Positions 11,295-22,894 of a stretch of DNA of 63,150 nt are shown one piece after another. The notes below the pieces were generated by a model. It was not told the origin of the DNA. It did not search any database and was given only the letters and a program-made list of their open reading frames with translations. The position numbers and the translations under genes are program-made. The stretch is from positions 1 through 63,150 of the forward strand of contig CANISR010000003.1 in NCBI GenBank assembly GCA_947470105.1. The letters are read 5' to 3'. Within the stretch, counting starts at the first letter, position 1, and every line of letters begins with the position of its first letter. The DNA is from Fidelibacterota bacterium. GTDB lineage: Bacteria; Pseudomonadota; Alphaproteobacteria; Rhodospirillales; Rhodospirillaceae.

Positions 11295-11900
11295 ATGAGC
11301 GATCAGGCGAAGCGTCACGGCGAGGCTGCCATTTCCCCGTTCTGGGACAGGGCCATTCCCGCCTTCTGGCTCGCCTTCTGCGCCATCCTCATCGTCAACC
11401 TCATCGGCAACTTCGTCTTCCACGGCTACATCCTGCCGGAAGAAGCGGAGCACGGCGCCCACGAAGCCAAGTTCGGCTACCCGATCGAAGTGGTTGAAGA
11501 AGCCGGCGGCGCAGCCGCAGGCCCCGCAGCGCGTGTGTCCGCTGTGTCCATGATCGCCGACGCCACCGCAGCCGCCGGCACCGAAGTGTTCCGCAAATGC
11601 GCGGCCTGCCACACCGTCGAAGCGGGCGGCGCCAACAAGACCGGCCCGAACCTTCACAACATCGTCGGCGATGTCATCGGCGACCGCAACGGCTTCAAGA
11701 CCACCGATTCCCTCAAGGCCATTGCCGGCGGCAAGTGGGATTACGCCACCCTGGAAGATTACCTGGAAGACCCGAAGCGCCTGGCGCCCAAGGGCTCCAT
11801 GTCCTTCGCCGGCCTGAAGAAGCCGGAAGACCGTGCCGCGGTCATCAAGTTCCTCATGGGCGCCACCGAGAATCCGCCGCCGCTGCCCGCTGCTCAATAA
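11295..11900 (+). CDS. Membrane-anchored cytochrome c (CycM/c552 type)
   Basis: 201 residues. A single uncleaved N-terminal membrane helix (about 22-45, AFWLAFCAILIVNLIGNFVF) anchors a periplasmic class I cytochrome c domain. The haem site is CAACH at about residue 105, and a later methionine in KGSMSFAGL is the probable sixth ligand. Such proteins carry electrons from the bc1 complex to terminal oxidases in alphaproteobacteria. The ATG at 11295 is preferred over an upstream frame that lacks conservation. It is monocistronic, with a strong terminator. Confidence 0.92.
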   Translation: MSDQAKRHGEAAISPFWDRAIPAFWLAFCAILIVNLIGNFVFHGYILPEEAEHGAHEAKFGYPIEVVEEAGGAAAGPAARVSAVSMIADATAAAGTEVFRKCAACHTVEAGGANKTGPNLHNIVGDVIGDRNGFKTTDSLKAIAGGKWDYATLEDYLEDPKRLAPKGSMSFAGLKKPEDRAAVIKFLMGATENPPPLPAAQ

Positions 11901-11941
11901 GAGCCGGCCCAGTAATCTAAGCCTCCCAGCTTTCGAAGATC

Positions 11942-11984
11942 CTTCAGCCCCGCCGGAAACCCCGGCGGGGCTGAAGCGCTTTTG
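11942..11984 (+). terminator. Intrinsic terminator after cytochrome c gene
   Basis: A 15-base stem (11942-11956 with 11962-11976) with loop AAACC is followed by CGC and TTTT. It is very GC-rich and stable. Confidence 0.88.
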
Positions 11985-12086
11985 GGGGCCCGTTCACAGC
12001 CGCGCGCGCGGCATAGATCATTGATTGGAAAGGGCCTTGGTTGGCCCTAGAGTTAAATGGCGAGTGCAACGGCGGAGGAGATGACG

Positions 12087-13949
12087 ATGAAGCGGACTGT
12101 GTACGCGGCCCTGACGGCGGCCTTGGCATTTACGGCGCTGTCCTCGCCCGCCTCCGCCATGGTTCGCGGCAAACCGGTCCACGGCCTCTCGATCTACGGC
12201 GAACCCAAATACGGACCTGACTTCAAGAATTTTGACTACGTGAATCCGGCTGCGCCCAAGGGCGGAACGCTCCGCATGTCCGGCTTCGGAACGTTCGACT
12301 CCTTCAATCCCTTCGCCGTCAAAGGCACCTCGGCAGGGCTTATCCAAGCCATGGGCGCCGCAAGCTATATGTATTTTGTCGAGAGCCTGTTCGTGCGCGG
12401 CGCCGATGAAGCCGGGTCAAATTACTGTCTGCTTTGCCAGACCGTCGAGGTGGCGCCTGACGGCACCTGGGAAGAGTTCACCTTGCGCCCCGAGGCCAAA
12501 TTCCACGACGGCTCACCCGTCACCGCCGACGACGTCGTGTTCTCCTTCGAGCAATTGATGACCAAAGGCGCGCCGCTGTATCAAATGTATTGGGGCGATG
12601 TGACCAAGGCGGAGAAGACCGGCCCGCTTAAAGTGAAGTTCCACTTCAAGGACGGCGGCAATACCGAACTGCCGGGTATCATGGGCGAACTCCCTGTGCT
12701 TTCCAAAGCCTGGTGGAGCAAGCACGATGTCGCCAACTCGACGCTGGATATCCCGGTGTTCAGCGGTCCCTACAAACTCGATAAGTTCGAGGCTGGCCGC
12801 TACGTGGTGTTCAAGCGCGACCCCAATTACTGGGGCCGCAATCTCAATGTGACCAAGGGCGCGTTCAACTTCGACGAAATCCGCATCGACTACTACCGCG
12901 ACGACGATGTCGCCTTCGAGGCCTTCAAGGCCTATCAGTTCGACTATCACACCGAGAACGTCTCCATGCGCTGGGCGACGGCCTACGACAAATCCGTGGT
13001 CGATTCCGGCCTGATGGTGAAGGAAGACATCCGCGACGGCTTGCCGGATCGTGCGCAGATTTTCGTCATGAACATGCGCAAGCCCATCTTCGCGGACCGC
13101 CGCGTGCGCGAAGCCGTGGCGCTGGCGTTCGATTTCGACTGGGGCAACAAGAACCTCTCCTACGGCCTGTTCGCGCCCACCAGCAGTTACTGGGTGGGCT
13201 CCGAACTCGCGTCATCAGGCCTTCCGCAGGGCGAAGAGCTGGCGATCCTGGAGAAATACCGCGGCAAGATTCCCGACGAGGTCTTCACCAAGCCGTTCAC
13301 GCCGCCGCGTACCGACGCCAGCGGCAACAACCGCGAGAACCTGGTAAAGGCCAGGGCGCTGCTGACCGCTGCGGGATGGACCGTCAAGAACGGTGCGCTG
13401 GTAAATGCAAAAGGCGAGCCCTTCGAATTCGAGTTTCTGCTGGCGCAGCAAAGCATGGAAAAATGGGTGAACCCCTTCTTCCAGAATCTCGCCAAGCTTG
13501 GCATCAAGGGCCGCATCCGGGTGGTGGACACCACCCAGTACATTAACCGCATCACCAACTTTGAATTCGACATGATGGTCGGCGGGCCGGGCGAAAGCAT
13601 CTCGCCCGGAAACGAGCAGCGCGAAAATTGGGGCTCGGCCTCGGCTGACAAGAAAGGCGGCCGCAATGTTGGCGGCATCAAGGATCCGGTGGTGGACGCC
13701 ATCGTCGAGGACCTGATCGTCGCCAAGACCCGCGAATCCCTGGTGGCCCACACGCGGGCTCTGGACCGGGTGCTGCTGTGGAACTGGTACGGTATCCCCA
13801 TGCTCAGCACACCGTCCGATTGGATCGCCTATTGGAATAAGTTCGACAAACCCGCAAAAGTCCCCATGCAGGGGCCCGATCCGGCGCTGTGGTGGTATGA
13901 TTCTGTCAAAGCGGCAAAAGTCGACGCGGCGCGCGGTGCCAAAAAATAA
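12087..13949 (+). CDS. yejA: Oligopeptide ABC transporter substrate-binding protein (YejA)
   Basis: 620 residues. Periplasmic binding protein of the SBP_bac_5 family for a Yej-type peptide importer (in enterobacteria it also admits microcin C). A Sec signal peptide occupies about residues 1-24 (MKRTVYAALTAALAFTALSS, then PASA). The mature part shows HGLSIYGEPKYGPDF and PKGGTLRMSGFGTFDSFNPF. Three in-frame ATGs exist. The one at 12087 is chosen because GGAGGAG ends six bases before it and it gives the cleanest signal peptide. It is first in yejABEF. Confidence 0.93.
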   Translation: MKRTVYAALTAALAFTALSSPASAMVRGKPVHGLSIYGEPKYGPDFKNFDYVNPAAPKGGTLRMSGFGTFDSFNPFAVKGTSAGLIQAMGAASYMYFVESLFVRGADEAGSNYCLLCQTVEVAPDGTWEEFTLRPEAKFHDGSPVTADDVVFSFEQLMTKGAPLYQMYWGDVTKAEKTGPLKVKFHFKDGGNTELPGIMGELPVLSKAWWSKHDVANSTLDIPVFSGPYKLDKFEAGRYVVFKRDPNYWGRNLNVTKGAFNFDEIRIDYYRDDDVAFEAFKAYQFDYHTENVSMRWATAYDKSVVDSGLMVKEDIRDGLPDRAQIFVMNMRKPIFADRRVREAVALAFDFDWGNKNLSYGLFAPTSSYWVGSELASSGLPQGEELAILEKYRGKIPDEVFTKPFTPPRTDASGNNRENLVKARALLTAAGWTVKNGALVNAKGEPFEFEFLLAQQSMEKWVNPFFQNLAKLGIKGRIRVVDTTQYINRITNFEFDMMVGGPGESISPGNEQRENWGSASADKKGGRNVGGIKDPVVDAIVEDLIVAKTRESLVAHTRALDRVLLWNWYGIPMLSTPSDWIAYWNKFDKPAKVPMQGPDPALWWYDSVKAAKVDAARGAKK

Positions 13950-13975
13950 TTAGTTTCAGTTCCCGCCGTCTTTAG

Positions 13976-15064
13976 ATGTTCGCATATATCGTCCGCCGCC
14001 TCGCGCTGATCCCCCTGACGTTGCTGGGGATCATCACGCTCAATTTCGTCATTGCGCAGATCGCGCCGGGCGGACCGGTGGAGATCATGCTCGCCCACCT
14101 GCAGGGCATCGACACCTCCGCCGGCTCCCAGATGAGCGGCGGCAATGCCGACCGGGCCGCAGGCAGCGGCGGCGGCGGCGGCGGCAAATACCGGGGCGCT
14201 CAAGGCCTCGACCCGGAACTCATCAAGCGCATCGAGAAGCAGTTCGGCTTCGATAAGCCGGCGCACGAACGCTATGTCATGATGATCAAGAGCTACCTGA
14301 CCTTCGACCTCGGCGAGAGCTATTACCGCTCCCAACAAGTCACGTCGCTGATCCTGGACAAACTGCCGGTATCCATCTCCATCGGCCTCTGGAGCACCTT
14401 GATCATCTACATGGTCTCCATTCCGCTCGGCGTCGCCAAAGCCGTGCGCGATGGATCAACCTTCGACGTTGCGACGTCCTATGTGATCTTCATCGGCTAC
14501 GCCGTACCCGCCTTCCTGTTCGCGATCTTCCTGATCGTGGTGTTCGCGGGCGGCAGCTATTTCAGTTGGTTCCCTTTGCGCGGCCTGACGTCCGACAACT
14601 GGGCGGAGCTGTCCACCTTCGGCAAGGTGAAGGACTACTTCTGGCACCTGGTGCTGCCGGTGACCGCCATGACCATCGGCGGCTTTGCCTCCCTGACCAT
14701 GTTGACCAAGAACAGCTTCCTCGAGGAGATCAACAAGCAGTACGTGCTGACGGCCCGCGCCAAGGGCCTGAGCCAGCAGCGTGTGCTCTATGGCCACGTT
14801 TTCCGCAACGCCATGCTGCTGGTGATCGCCGGCTTCCCCGCCGCCCTTATCGAAATTCTGTTCACCTCGTCGGTCCTGATCGAGGTGATCTTCTCCCTCG
14901 ATGGCCTCGGCCTGCTCGGCTTTGAAGCCACGACCAACCGGGACTATCCCGTGATCTTCGGCACGCTCTACATCTTCAGCCTCATCGGCCTGACCCTCAA
15001 TCTCGTCAGCGACCTGGCCTATCATGTGGTGGACCCGCGGATCGACTTCGAGGCCCGCGCATGA
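13976..15064 (+). CDS. yejB: ABC peptide transporter permease YejB
   Basis: 362 residues. Inner-membrane permease of the binding-protein-dependent family. After an N-terminal helix there is a periplasmic stretch with an unusual glycine tract (about residues 62-68), then the main membrane block. The EAA-type loop is visible around [24 protein letters not shown]. The last codon overlaps the ATG of yejE by four bases, giving tight coupling. Confidence 0.93.
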   Translation: MFAYIVRRLALIPLTLLGIITLNFVIAQIAPGGPVEIMLAHLQGIDTSAGSQMSGGNADRAAGSGGGGGGKYRGAQGLDPELIKRIEKQFGFDKPAHERYVMMIKSYLTFDLGESYYRSQQVTSLILDKLPVSISIGLWSTLIIYMVSIPLGVAKAVRDGSTFDVATSYVIFIGYAVPAFLFAIFLIVVFAGGSYFSWFPLRGLTSDNWAELSTFGKVKDYFWHLVLPVTAMTIGGFASLTMLTKNSFLEEINKQYVLTARAKGLSQQRVLYGHVFRNAMLLVIAGFPAALIEILFTSSVLIEVIFSLDGLGLLGFEATTNRDYPVIFGTLYIFSLIGLTLNLVSDLAYHVVDPRIDFEARA

Positions 15065-16128
15065 GTGATGCCGCCATCATTGCCCAGGCTCCGCCGCGCC
15101 GCTGGGCGCTGTCGGCGCTCAATCGCCGGCGGCTTGCCAATTTCCGCGCCAATCGCCGTGGTTATTGGGCGTTCTGGATCATGCTGGTTTTTTTCGTGCT
15201 GTCGCTGTTCGCCGAGTTCATCGCCAACGACAAGCCCCTGCTGATTTCATACAAGGGCTCGCTCTATTCGCCGGTCTTACGCGACTATCCCGAGACCACC
15301 TTCGGCGGCGATTTCGATACCGCCGCCGACTACCGCGACGCCACCATCAAGGGGCTCATCGAAAAGGACGGCTGGATCACCTGGCCGCTGATCCGCTTCA
15401 GCTACGACACCATCAACTTCAACCTGCCGGTGCCGGCCCCGGCGCCGCCGTCCGATGTGAATGTGTTCGGCACCGATGAACAAGGACGCGACGTGCTGGC
15501 GCGCCTGATCTACGGCTTTCGCCTGTCGGTGCTGTTTGGCCTGATGCTGTCGGTGGTGTCGTCCGTGGTCGGCGTCACCGCCGGCGCCGTCCAAGGTTAC
15601 TTCGGTGGTCTCACCGATCTCCTGTTTCAGCGCTTCATCGAAATCTGGAGCGGACTGCCGCAGCTTTTCATCCTCATCATCGTGTCGTCGGTGTTCATTC
15701 CCGGATTCTGGACATTGCTCATCGTCCTGCTGTTGTTCAGTTGGACCTCGCTGGTGGGTGTGGTGCGCGCCGAGTTCTACCGCGCCCGCAGCTTCGACTA
15801 CGTGCGCGCGGCCAAAGCCCTGGGCATGGGTGACCGCATGATCATCTTCAAGCACGTGCTGCCCAACGCCATGGTGGCGACGGTCACCTTCCTGCCCTTC
15901 ATCCTGTCGGGCTCCGTGGTCGCGCTGACGTCGCTGGATTTCCTCGGATTCGGATTGCCTCCCGGCTCGCCTTCCCTGGGCGAGTTGCTGCGCGAAGGTA
16001 AGGAGAACCTCCAGGCGCCGTGGATCGCGATCACCGGGTTCTTCACGGTTGCCACCACACTGACGTTGATGGTGTTCATCGGCGAAGCCGTGCGCGACGC
16101 CTTCGACCCGCGCAAGACGTTCGCCTGA
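15061..16128 (+). CDS. yejE: ABC peptide transporter permease YejE
   Basis: 355 residues. Second permease of the importer. The segment [20 protein letters not shown] forms the first helix. A long periplasmic insertion (about 60-130) characteristic of YejE follows, with [21 protein letters not shown] leading into the core domain and the EAA loop near [25 protein letters not shown]. It pairs with YejB in the membrane and is followed three bases later by the ATPase gene. Confidence 0.94.
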   Translation: MSDAAIIAQAPPRRWALSALNRRRLANFRANRRGYWAFWIMLVFFVLSLFAEFIANDKPLLISYKGSLYSPVLRDYPETTFGGDFDTAADYRDATIKGLIEKDGWITWPLIRFSYDTINFNLPVPAPAPPSDVNVFGTDEQGRDVLARLIYGFRLSVLFGLMLSVVSSVVGVTAGAVQGYFGGLTDLLFQRFIEIWSGLPQLFILIIVSSVFIPGFWTLLIVLLLFSWTSLVGVVRAEFYRARSFDYVRAAKALGMGDRMIIFKHVLPNAMVATVTFLPFILSGSVVALTSLDFLGFGLPPGSPSLGELLREGKENLQAPWIAITGFFTVATTLTLMVFIGEAVRDAFDPRKTFA

Positions 16129-16131
16129 TCC

Positions 16132-17763
<1,632 letters not shown>

Positions 17764-17862
17764 CCTTTGGCTTCTAAGGTGGAATGGGGACCCATATTGA
17801 GCATGCGGGTTGCTGGGGCTGGGTTGGTGGCTCATAGTTAATGCTCACGACGGATTGGACCT

Positions 17863-18141
17863 ATGGCGCGTAACGACGACGACGAAGATTCCAAACAGGC
17901 GATCTACAACGTCGACGTCGATATTTCCGTCGTGCTGGGCCAGGCCAACCTGCGCGTCAACCAGCTCCTCAAACTCGGCCGCGGCGCCGTGGTGGAACTG
18001 GAGCAGAAGACTTCCGACCCGGTGGAGATCTTCGCCAACGACGTGTTGATTGCCCGCGGCGAAGTCGTCATCACGTCCGGCGACAAAATCGGGGTCACCC
18101 TGACCGAGCTGGTCAAGTCCATCTACAGCAACGCCGACTAA
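17863..18141 (+). CDS. fliN: FliN-like flagellar motor switch protein (SpoA domain)
   Basis: 92 residues, essentially one SpoA/FliN C-terminal domain. The run VDVDISVVLGQANLRVNQLLKLGRG and the GEVVITSGDKIGVTLTELV end match FliN. In the flagellar C-ring FliN binds CheY-P and export components. No other flagellar or type III secretion gene is in this window, so it is an orphan here, and its partners must be elsewhere if it works in a motor. Confidence 0.85.
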   Translation: MARNDDDEDSKQAIYNVDVDISVVLGQANLRVNQLLKLGRGAVVELEQKTSDPVEIFANDVLIARGEVVITSGDKIGVTLTELVKSIYSNAD

Positions 18142-18222
18142 CTATTGTCGTGTAGATGCCGTTGAAGATCGCGCCGCGATCTTCTAAACACAGTCCGCTT
18201 TCATTCCTCCGGCTGGCTGTCG

Positions 18223-18891
18223 ATGCGCATCCTCTATCATCACCCTCTCGTCGCTTCCGCCCGCAAGGTTCGCCTCGCGCTCCATGAGAAGCGTCTGGCT
18301 TTCGAAGAACGCTCCATTGAGCCCTGGCGCCCCAACGAGGAATTGTTGGGCCTGACGCCCACCGGTGAGCTGCCGGTGCTGGCGGATGAAGACGGCACCG
18401 TGGTCAGCGATCATGGCGCCATCGTTGAGTATCTGGACGAAGTTTACGCGGAGCCTTCGCTCATTGGGCGCACGCCGATCGAGCGGGCCGAGGCGCGCCG
18501 GCTCGCCGCCTGGTTCGACGATAAATTTCACCGGGAAGTGACCCTGCATATCGCGGGCGAAAAGCTGACCGCCCGGGTCAGCGCCAATGCCGCCCCCGAC
18601 TCTCGGGCGTTGCGGGCCGGACGTGAAAACATCCACACCCATCTGCAATACATCACCTGGCTCAAGGAACGCCGCGGCTGGCTCGCAGGCGACCAGCTCA
18701 GCATCGCCGACTTGAGTGCGGCGGCGAATCTGTCGCTGGTAGACTATTCCGGCGACGTGCCGTGGGACCAGTATCCGGAAGCGAAGGAATGGTATGTGCG
18801 CATGAAGTCCCGCCCGTCGTTCCGGGCGCTGCTCAGGGACACCATCCCCGGCGCCCCCCCCGCGCCGATCTACACCGATCTGGATTTTTAA
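18223..18891 (+). CDS. Glutathione S-transferase family protein
   Basis: 222 residues with the usual two domains. The N-terminal thioredoxin-like domain (about 1-80) has LYHHPLVASARKVRLAL, the cis-Pro in TGELPVLADEDG and the SDHGAIVEYLDE glutathione-binding stretch. An all-helical C-terminal domain follows. Substrate is unknown. Its stop overlaps the end of the convergent TPR gene by four bases. Confidence 0.9.
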   Translation: MRILYHHPLVASARKVRLALHEKRLAFEERSIEPWRPNEELLGLTPTGELPVLADEDGTVVSDHGAIVEYLDEVYAEPSLIGRTPIERAEARRLAAWFDDKFHREVTLHIAGEKLTARVSANAAPDSRALRAGRENIHTHLQYITWLKERRGWLAGDQLSIADLSAAANLSLVDYSGDVPWDQYPEAKEWYVRMKSRPSFRALLRDTIPGAPPAPIYTDLDF

Positions 18892-19697
18892 GGCTTCACG
18901 TCCGCCCGTTCCATGTCGGCGCGCGCGGCGTTGGCGGCGTCCGAGTCCGGCGCGAGCTGGGCAATCAGCACCCAGTCTTGCCGCGCATCGTTGAGCCTGC
19001 CCTTCATGCGGTAGATGTTGGCGCGCTCGAGACGCGCGTTGACGTTCCGCGGATTGCTTTTCACCGCCGATTCCGCATCGGCAAGCGCCAGGTCGATCTC
19101 ATTCAGATTGCGGTGCGCAGTAGCGCGGAACGCCAAGGCGTCGGAATTGCCGGGCTGAAGCTTGAGTGCCGCGTCCAGGTCGACAATTGCGTCCGCGAAT
19201 CTGGCGCCTTCGGCGAGGGTGGCGGCGCGGTCCACCAGCAGCACGACATATTGAGGTGTCTCGGGCGTCACCAGCTTGAGGCCCGCCGTCTGCGCGTTAT
19301 AGGCGCGCGTCGGCTCCCCTTGCAGCAGCCACGCCTGGCCGGCCTGCTCAAGAAGGTCGGCGCGCAGCGTCGCAGCCGCTTTGGACTTCTGCGCGAGATC
19401 CTCCAGCTCCTGAGCACCCTGGCCGTAGTCCTTGAGACCGATCAGCGCCAGCGCGCGGCAATGATTGGCGCCGTCACCACCGCCGATGGCGTTCCATTTG
19501 CTCGCCAGTTCCAGCGCCTGGTCCGGGCGGACCTTAGATAACTGCACGCAGTATTCGTAAGTCTTCGCCGGATCCGCCGGATTGGGATCGGGACTGGGCT
19601 GCAAGGATTTGGGCGGCGGCGCGCTCGCTGCAAAAACCGGGGCGGCCAGAGCAGAGGCCGCCATAACGACGGCCGTGAACAGGGGGAAAATTCTCAT
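18888..19697 (-). CDS. Secreted TPR-repeat protein
   Basis: 269 residues. A signal peptide covers about residues 1-24 (MRIFPLFTAVVMAASALAAP, then VFA), and tetratricopeptide repeats follow, clearest at about 145-240 (ALAFRATAHRNLNEIDLALADAE and NVNARLERANIYRMKGRLNDA). Such repeats mediate protein contacts, probably in the periplasm here. The ATG at 19697 is chosen because it begins the signal peptide and overlaps the hydrolase stop (ATGA). The longer upstream frame lies inside the hydrolase gene. Confidence 0.82.
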   Translation of the reverse strand: MRIFPLFTAVVMAASALAAPVFAASAPPPKSLQPSPDPNPADPAKTYEYCVQLSKVRPDQALELASKWNAIGGGDGANHCRALALIGLKDYGQGAQELEDLAQKSKAAATLRADLLEQAGQAWLLQGEPTRAYNAQTAGLKLVTPETPQYVVLLVDRAATLAEGARFADAIVDLDAALKLQPGNSDALAFRATAHRNLNEIDLALADAESAVKSNPRNVNARLERANIYRMKGRLNDARQDWVLIAQLAPDSDAANAARADMERADVKP

Positions 19698-20458
19698 TGC
19701 TGTTTGCTCCGGGCGAGGCTCACCAGTTCGTCCACAGCCTCGCAAATGCGGTTCAGTTCTTGTGGCGACGATAAGCGGTGATCTCCATTCTTGATCAAAT
19801 GCACGTCTACGTCCTTGCCGGTAATTTTTTCGGCGAGCATGAGGGAACGCTGCCACGGCACCGATTCATCGCGCTGCCCATGAATCAGCCGTACAGGACA
19901 GGTGATGGGGATATCGCCCTGCAAAACTAAATGCTCGCGGCCATCCTCGATCAGGTGCCGGCTGATGCGGTAGGGGCCATCGTTATAGTCACTCGGAATC
20001 TCAATGACGCCCGCGCTCATGATCTGCGCGCGCTGCTCGGGCGAAAAGCCGGGCCACATCTGATCCTCTGTGAAATCCGGCGCCGGCGCGATGCCGACCA
20101 CGCCGGCGATGCGGTGCGGGCGGGCCATCGCTGTGCGCACCGTCACCCAGCCACCCATGCTGGAGCCCACCAGAATCTGCGGACCCATGGTCACGCGGTC
20201 GAGCACCGCGAGTGCGTCCTCGGTCCAGCGGCCGACGCCGCCATCTTCGAAACGTCCGGACGAATCGCCATGGCCGAACATGTCGAAGCGGACGTAGCCG
20301 TAGCCCTTGGCCGCGCAGTGCGCCGCCAGAGTCCGGGCCTTGGTGCCCCCGCGGTCCGACATCAGGCCATGGAGAAAGATGACGCCGGGCGCCGCGCCCG
20401 CTTGCTGTTCATAGGCGACGGTAGCGCCGTCCGGATGGGAAATGGTCTGGTAAGTCAT
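19694..20458 (-). CDS. Alpha/beta hydrolase
   Basis: 254 residues. An alpha/beta-fold hydrolase with oxyanion segment FLHGLMSDRGG, nucleophile elbow GSSMGG (about 98-103), an acid probably in GQRDESV and the histidine in NGDHRLS. It is similar to the ABHD10-like and acyl-protein-thioesterase-like group, but the substrate cannot be read from sequence. It is first of a two-gene unit with the TPR protein. Confidence 0.88.
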   Translation of the reverse strand: MTYQTISHPDGATVAYEQQAGAAPGVIFLHGLMSDRGGTKARTLAAHCAAKGYGYVRFDMFGHGDSSGRFEDGGVGRWTEDALAVLDRVTMGPQILVGSSMGGWVTVRTAMARPHRIAGVVGIAPAPDFTEDQMWPGFSPEQRAQIMSAGVIEIPSDYNDGPYRISRHLIEDGREHLVLQGDIPITCPVRLIHGQRDESVPWQRSLMLAEKITGKDVDVHLIKNGDHRLSSPQELNRICEAVDELVSLARSKQQ

Positions 20459-20582
20459 GGCGATGAGGAAGGCCCGGGAATCGCTGGGAGATGTGCAAAA
20501 TATACGCCTTGGGGCGAAGAGGGGCGTGTTACAAACCCCCCATCGTCACACCCCTCAATAGCCCGCGCGGCGCGGCGAATCC

Positions 20583-21809
20583 ATGGCAAGCCCCGATACC
20601 ATTCCCCACCGCAAAACCGGCCTTCAGGTCCTGCCGTCACTGGTCACCGGCGGCGTCGAGCGCGGCACCGTCGATGTGGCGCAGGCGTTGGTGCAGGCCG
20701 GATGGCGCGCGCTGGTGGTGTCGAGCGGCGGGCCCATGGTGCGCGAGCTGGAGCGCGTAGGCGCCGAACATATTCTGATGCCGCTGGACACGAAAAATCC
20801 GCGCGCCATGCGCCGGAATGTAGACAGCCTTGTGGACTTGATCCGCGCCGAAAGCATCGACCTGGTGCATGCCCGCTCGCGCGCGCCGGCCTGGAGCGCC
20901 CGGGAAGCCTGCCTGCGCACCTGCACGCCTTTCATCACCACCTTCCACGGTGTCTACGGTCTCGGATTCTTCGGCCTCAAGAAGCTCTACAACCGGGTCA
21001 TGGCCCAGGGCGAAGTCGTCATCGCGATTTCGGAATTCATCCGCGACCACTTGCTCTCTGAATACAATGTCGCGCCGGAGCGCATCCGCGTGATTCACCG
21101 GGGCGTGGATGTGAAGCTGCTCGATCCCAGCAGCGTCACACCGACGCGATTGATCCAGCTCGCCTCCAAATGGCGCCTGCCGGAGTCCGCGTCGGTCATC
21201 ATGCTGCCCGGCCGCCTTACGTCCTGGAAAGGCCACGACGTGCTGATCGAAGCGCTGGCGGAACTGAAACGCCGGCGCGGCGGTGTGCTCGATATCCGCT
21301 GCCTCATGGTCGGCCAGGATCAGGGCCGCGTCGCCTACCGCGCCCACATCGAACGCTATGCGGCGGCCCAAGGCGTCGAGGGTAACGTACAGATCATCCA
21401 CGACTGCAACGATCTGCCGGCGGCGTATATGGCGACCGACGTCGTTGTCTCCGCCTCGACGCGGCCGGAAGCCTTCGGCCGGGTCGTGGCCGAGGCTCAG
21501 GCCATGGGCCGTCCGGTGGTGGCGCCTTCCCATGGCGCCGCAGAGGAAATAATCATCCCCGGCGTAACCGGCTGGCTGTTCACACCCGGCGACGGCGTTT
21601 CGTTAGCCGACGCACTGGAACGCGCGCTGTCGTTGAGCCAGGCCGAGCGTATCCGCCTGGCCGACGCCGCCACCGCCCGCGCCCGCGCTCTGTTCGCAAA
21701 GGCCGATATGTGCGCCAAGACTCTCGCGGTCTACAATGAAGTCCTGGCCCACGCTCAGAAAGATCGCGCCCAGAATAATCCAGCGCCGAAAGACCAAGCC
21801 GCCTCATGA
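20583..21809 (+). CDS. Glycosyltransferase family 4 (GT-B)
   Basis: 408 residues. A retaining GT-B glycosyltransferase that probably adds sugar to lipopolysaccharide. The N-terminal GGVERGTVDVAQALVQAGW matches the acceptor-side GG loop. The C-terminal nucleotide-sugar site contains EAFGRVVAEAQAMGRPVVAPSHGAAEE, the E-x7-E signature. It overlaps the GT9 gene by four bases, so the two act as one cassette upstream of thrS. Confidence 0.92.
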   Translation: MASPDTIPHRKTGLQVLPSLVTGGVERGTVDVAQALVQAGWRALVVSSGGPMVRELERVGAEHILMPLDTKNPRAMRRNVDSLVDLIRAESIDLVHARSRAPAWSAREACLRTCTPFITTFHGVYGLGFFGLKKLYNRVMAQGEVVIAISEFIRDHLLSEYNVAPERIRVIHRGVDVKLLDPSSVTPTRLIQLASKWRLPESASVIMLPGRLTSWKGHDVLIEALAELKRRRGGVLDIRCLMVGQDQGRVAYRAHIERYAAAQGVEGNVQIIHDCNDLPAAYMATDVVVSASTRPEAFGRVVAEAQAMGRPVVAPSHGAAEEIIIPGVTGWLFTPGDGVSLADALERALSLSQAERIRLADAATARARALFAKADMCAKTLAVYNEVLAHAQKDRAQNNPAPKDQAAS

Positions 21810-22798
21810 CACCGGAGGCCGGCACCATCCTGGTGATTTCAGCCGGCGGCCTCGGCCGTTTCGTGCCGGCGCTCGGAGCCATGGCGTCCATTCGCGCCTC
21901 GCACACCGGCGCGCAGATCATCCTCCTCACCGCGCCCGAGACCGCCGGTTTTGCCGCCACCGCACCCTATTTCGACGACGTCTGGACGGATCACACGGCC
22001 GCCGGCTGGGACATTCCCCACATCCTCAATCTGCGCCGGCGCCTGCGCGCCACGCCGTTCACCCGCGTCTACGATCTCGATTGCGACGGCCATAGCCTCT
22101 TTCTGTTCAGGCTGATGCACGGAATCTTTCCCAAGGATCGCGCGGCCATCGCCTGGTCCGGCACCCTGCCCGGGACCCAGCTTTCGCATACGGATCCGCG
22201 GCGCGAGGCCATGCACCTCGCGGATCGCTGGGCGGCCCAGCTCAAGGCTGCCGGAATTCCCGCCACAATGCGCCCTGACCTGTCGTGGGTGGCGCGGCAT
22301 GTGAAGTCCTTCACCCTGCCGTTCCGCATGACCGATCCTTTCGTGCTGGTCGCGGCATCGCCCGGACCCGACGGGACGAACTGGACGCCCGCGCGCTACG
22401 CCGAACTGGCGACGGCGCTGGGCGCCGAAGGCCAGCGCCCGGTGCTGTTGGACCACCGCCCGCGCCCGGACATCGCTGAACATATGGCCGCCCACAACCC
22501 CGCCTGCATCGACCTCAGCGGCAAGGGCAACCTGAACGAGTTGATCCTGCTGGCTTGGGCGGCCACCGCCGCAGTGGGGCCCGACAACGGGATCATGCAT
22601 CTGGTGGCCGTGGCCGGCTGCAAGTCCGTGGTCTTGTTTGACCAATCCTCCGACCCGGCCCTGGTCGGGCAGCGCGGCAGCGCCGTCACCATTCTCCGCC
22701 GCCTGCGTTTGGCCGATATCCCCGTGGGCGAGGTCATCGCCGCCGCCCTCAAGGGCCGTCCCGCCGGGACCTCCCGAGTCCCGCGTGGCTTTATATAG
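21806..22798 (+). CDS. Glycosyltransferase family 9 (heptosyltransferase type)
   Basis: 330 residues. GT9 enzymes add heptose to the LPS inner core or act on related sugars. N-terminal ILVISAGGLGRFVPALGAMASIRA and the C-terminal AATAAVGPDNGIMHLVAVAGCKSVVLFDQSSDP (the usual D-T-G-P-x-H region, here D-N-G-I-M-H) identify it. The acceptor is not known. The ATG overlaps the preceding gene's TGA. Confidence 0.9.
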   Translation: MTPEAGTILVISAGGLGRFVPALGAMASIRASHTGAQIILLTAPETAGFAATAPYFDDVWTDHTAAGWDIPHILNLRRRLRATPFTRVYDLDCDGHSLFLFRLMHGIFPKDRAAIAWSGTLPGTQLSHTDPRREAMHLADRWAAQLKAAGIPATMRPDLSWVARHVKSFTLPFRMTDPFVLVAASPGPDGTNWTPARYAELATALGAEGQRPVLLDHRPRPDIAEHMAAHNPACIDLSGKGNLNELILLAWAATAAVGPDNGIMHLVAVAGCKSVVLFDQSSDPALVGQRGSAVTILRRLRLADIPVGEVIAAALKGRPAGTSRVPRGFI

Positions 22799-22831
22799 GG
22801 GCTCCCTTCGGGGCTTTATCCAGGCGTTTGC

Positions 22832-22859
22832 TTGACTTGAGCGTCAATCTCCCTAGATT
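22832..22859 (+). promoter_or_regulatory. Putative sigma-70 promoter of thrS
   Basis: TTGACT (22832-22837) and TAGATT (22854-22859) have a 16-base spacer, about 35 bases before the ATG at 22895. No T-box or other attenuator precedes the gene. Confidence 0.5.
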
Positions 22860-22894
22860 CCGCGGGCTTTTCATATCTTTTTGTGAGTCTTTCT

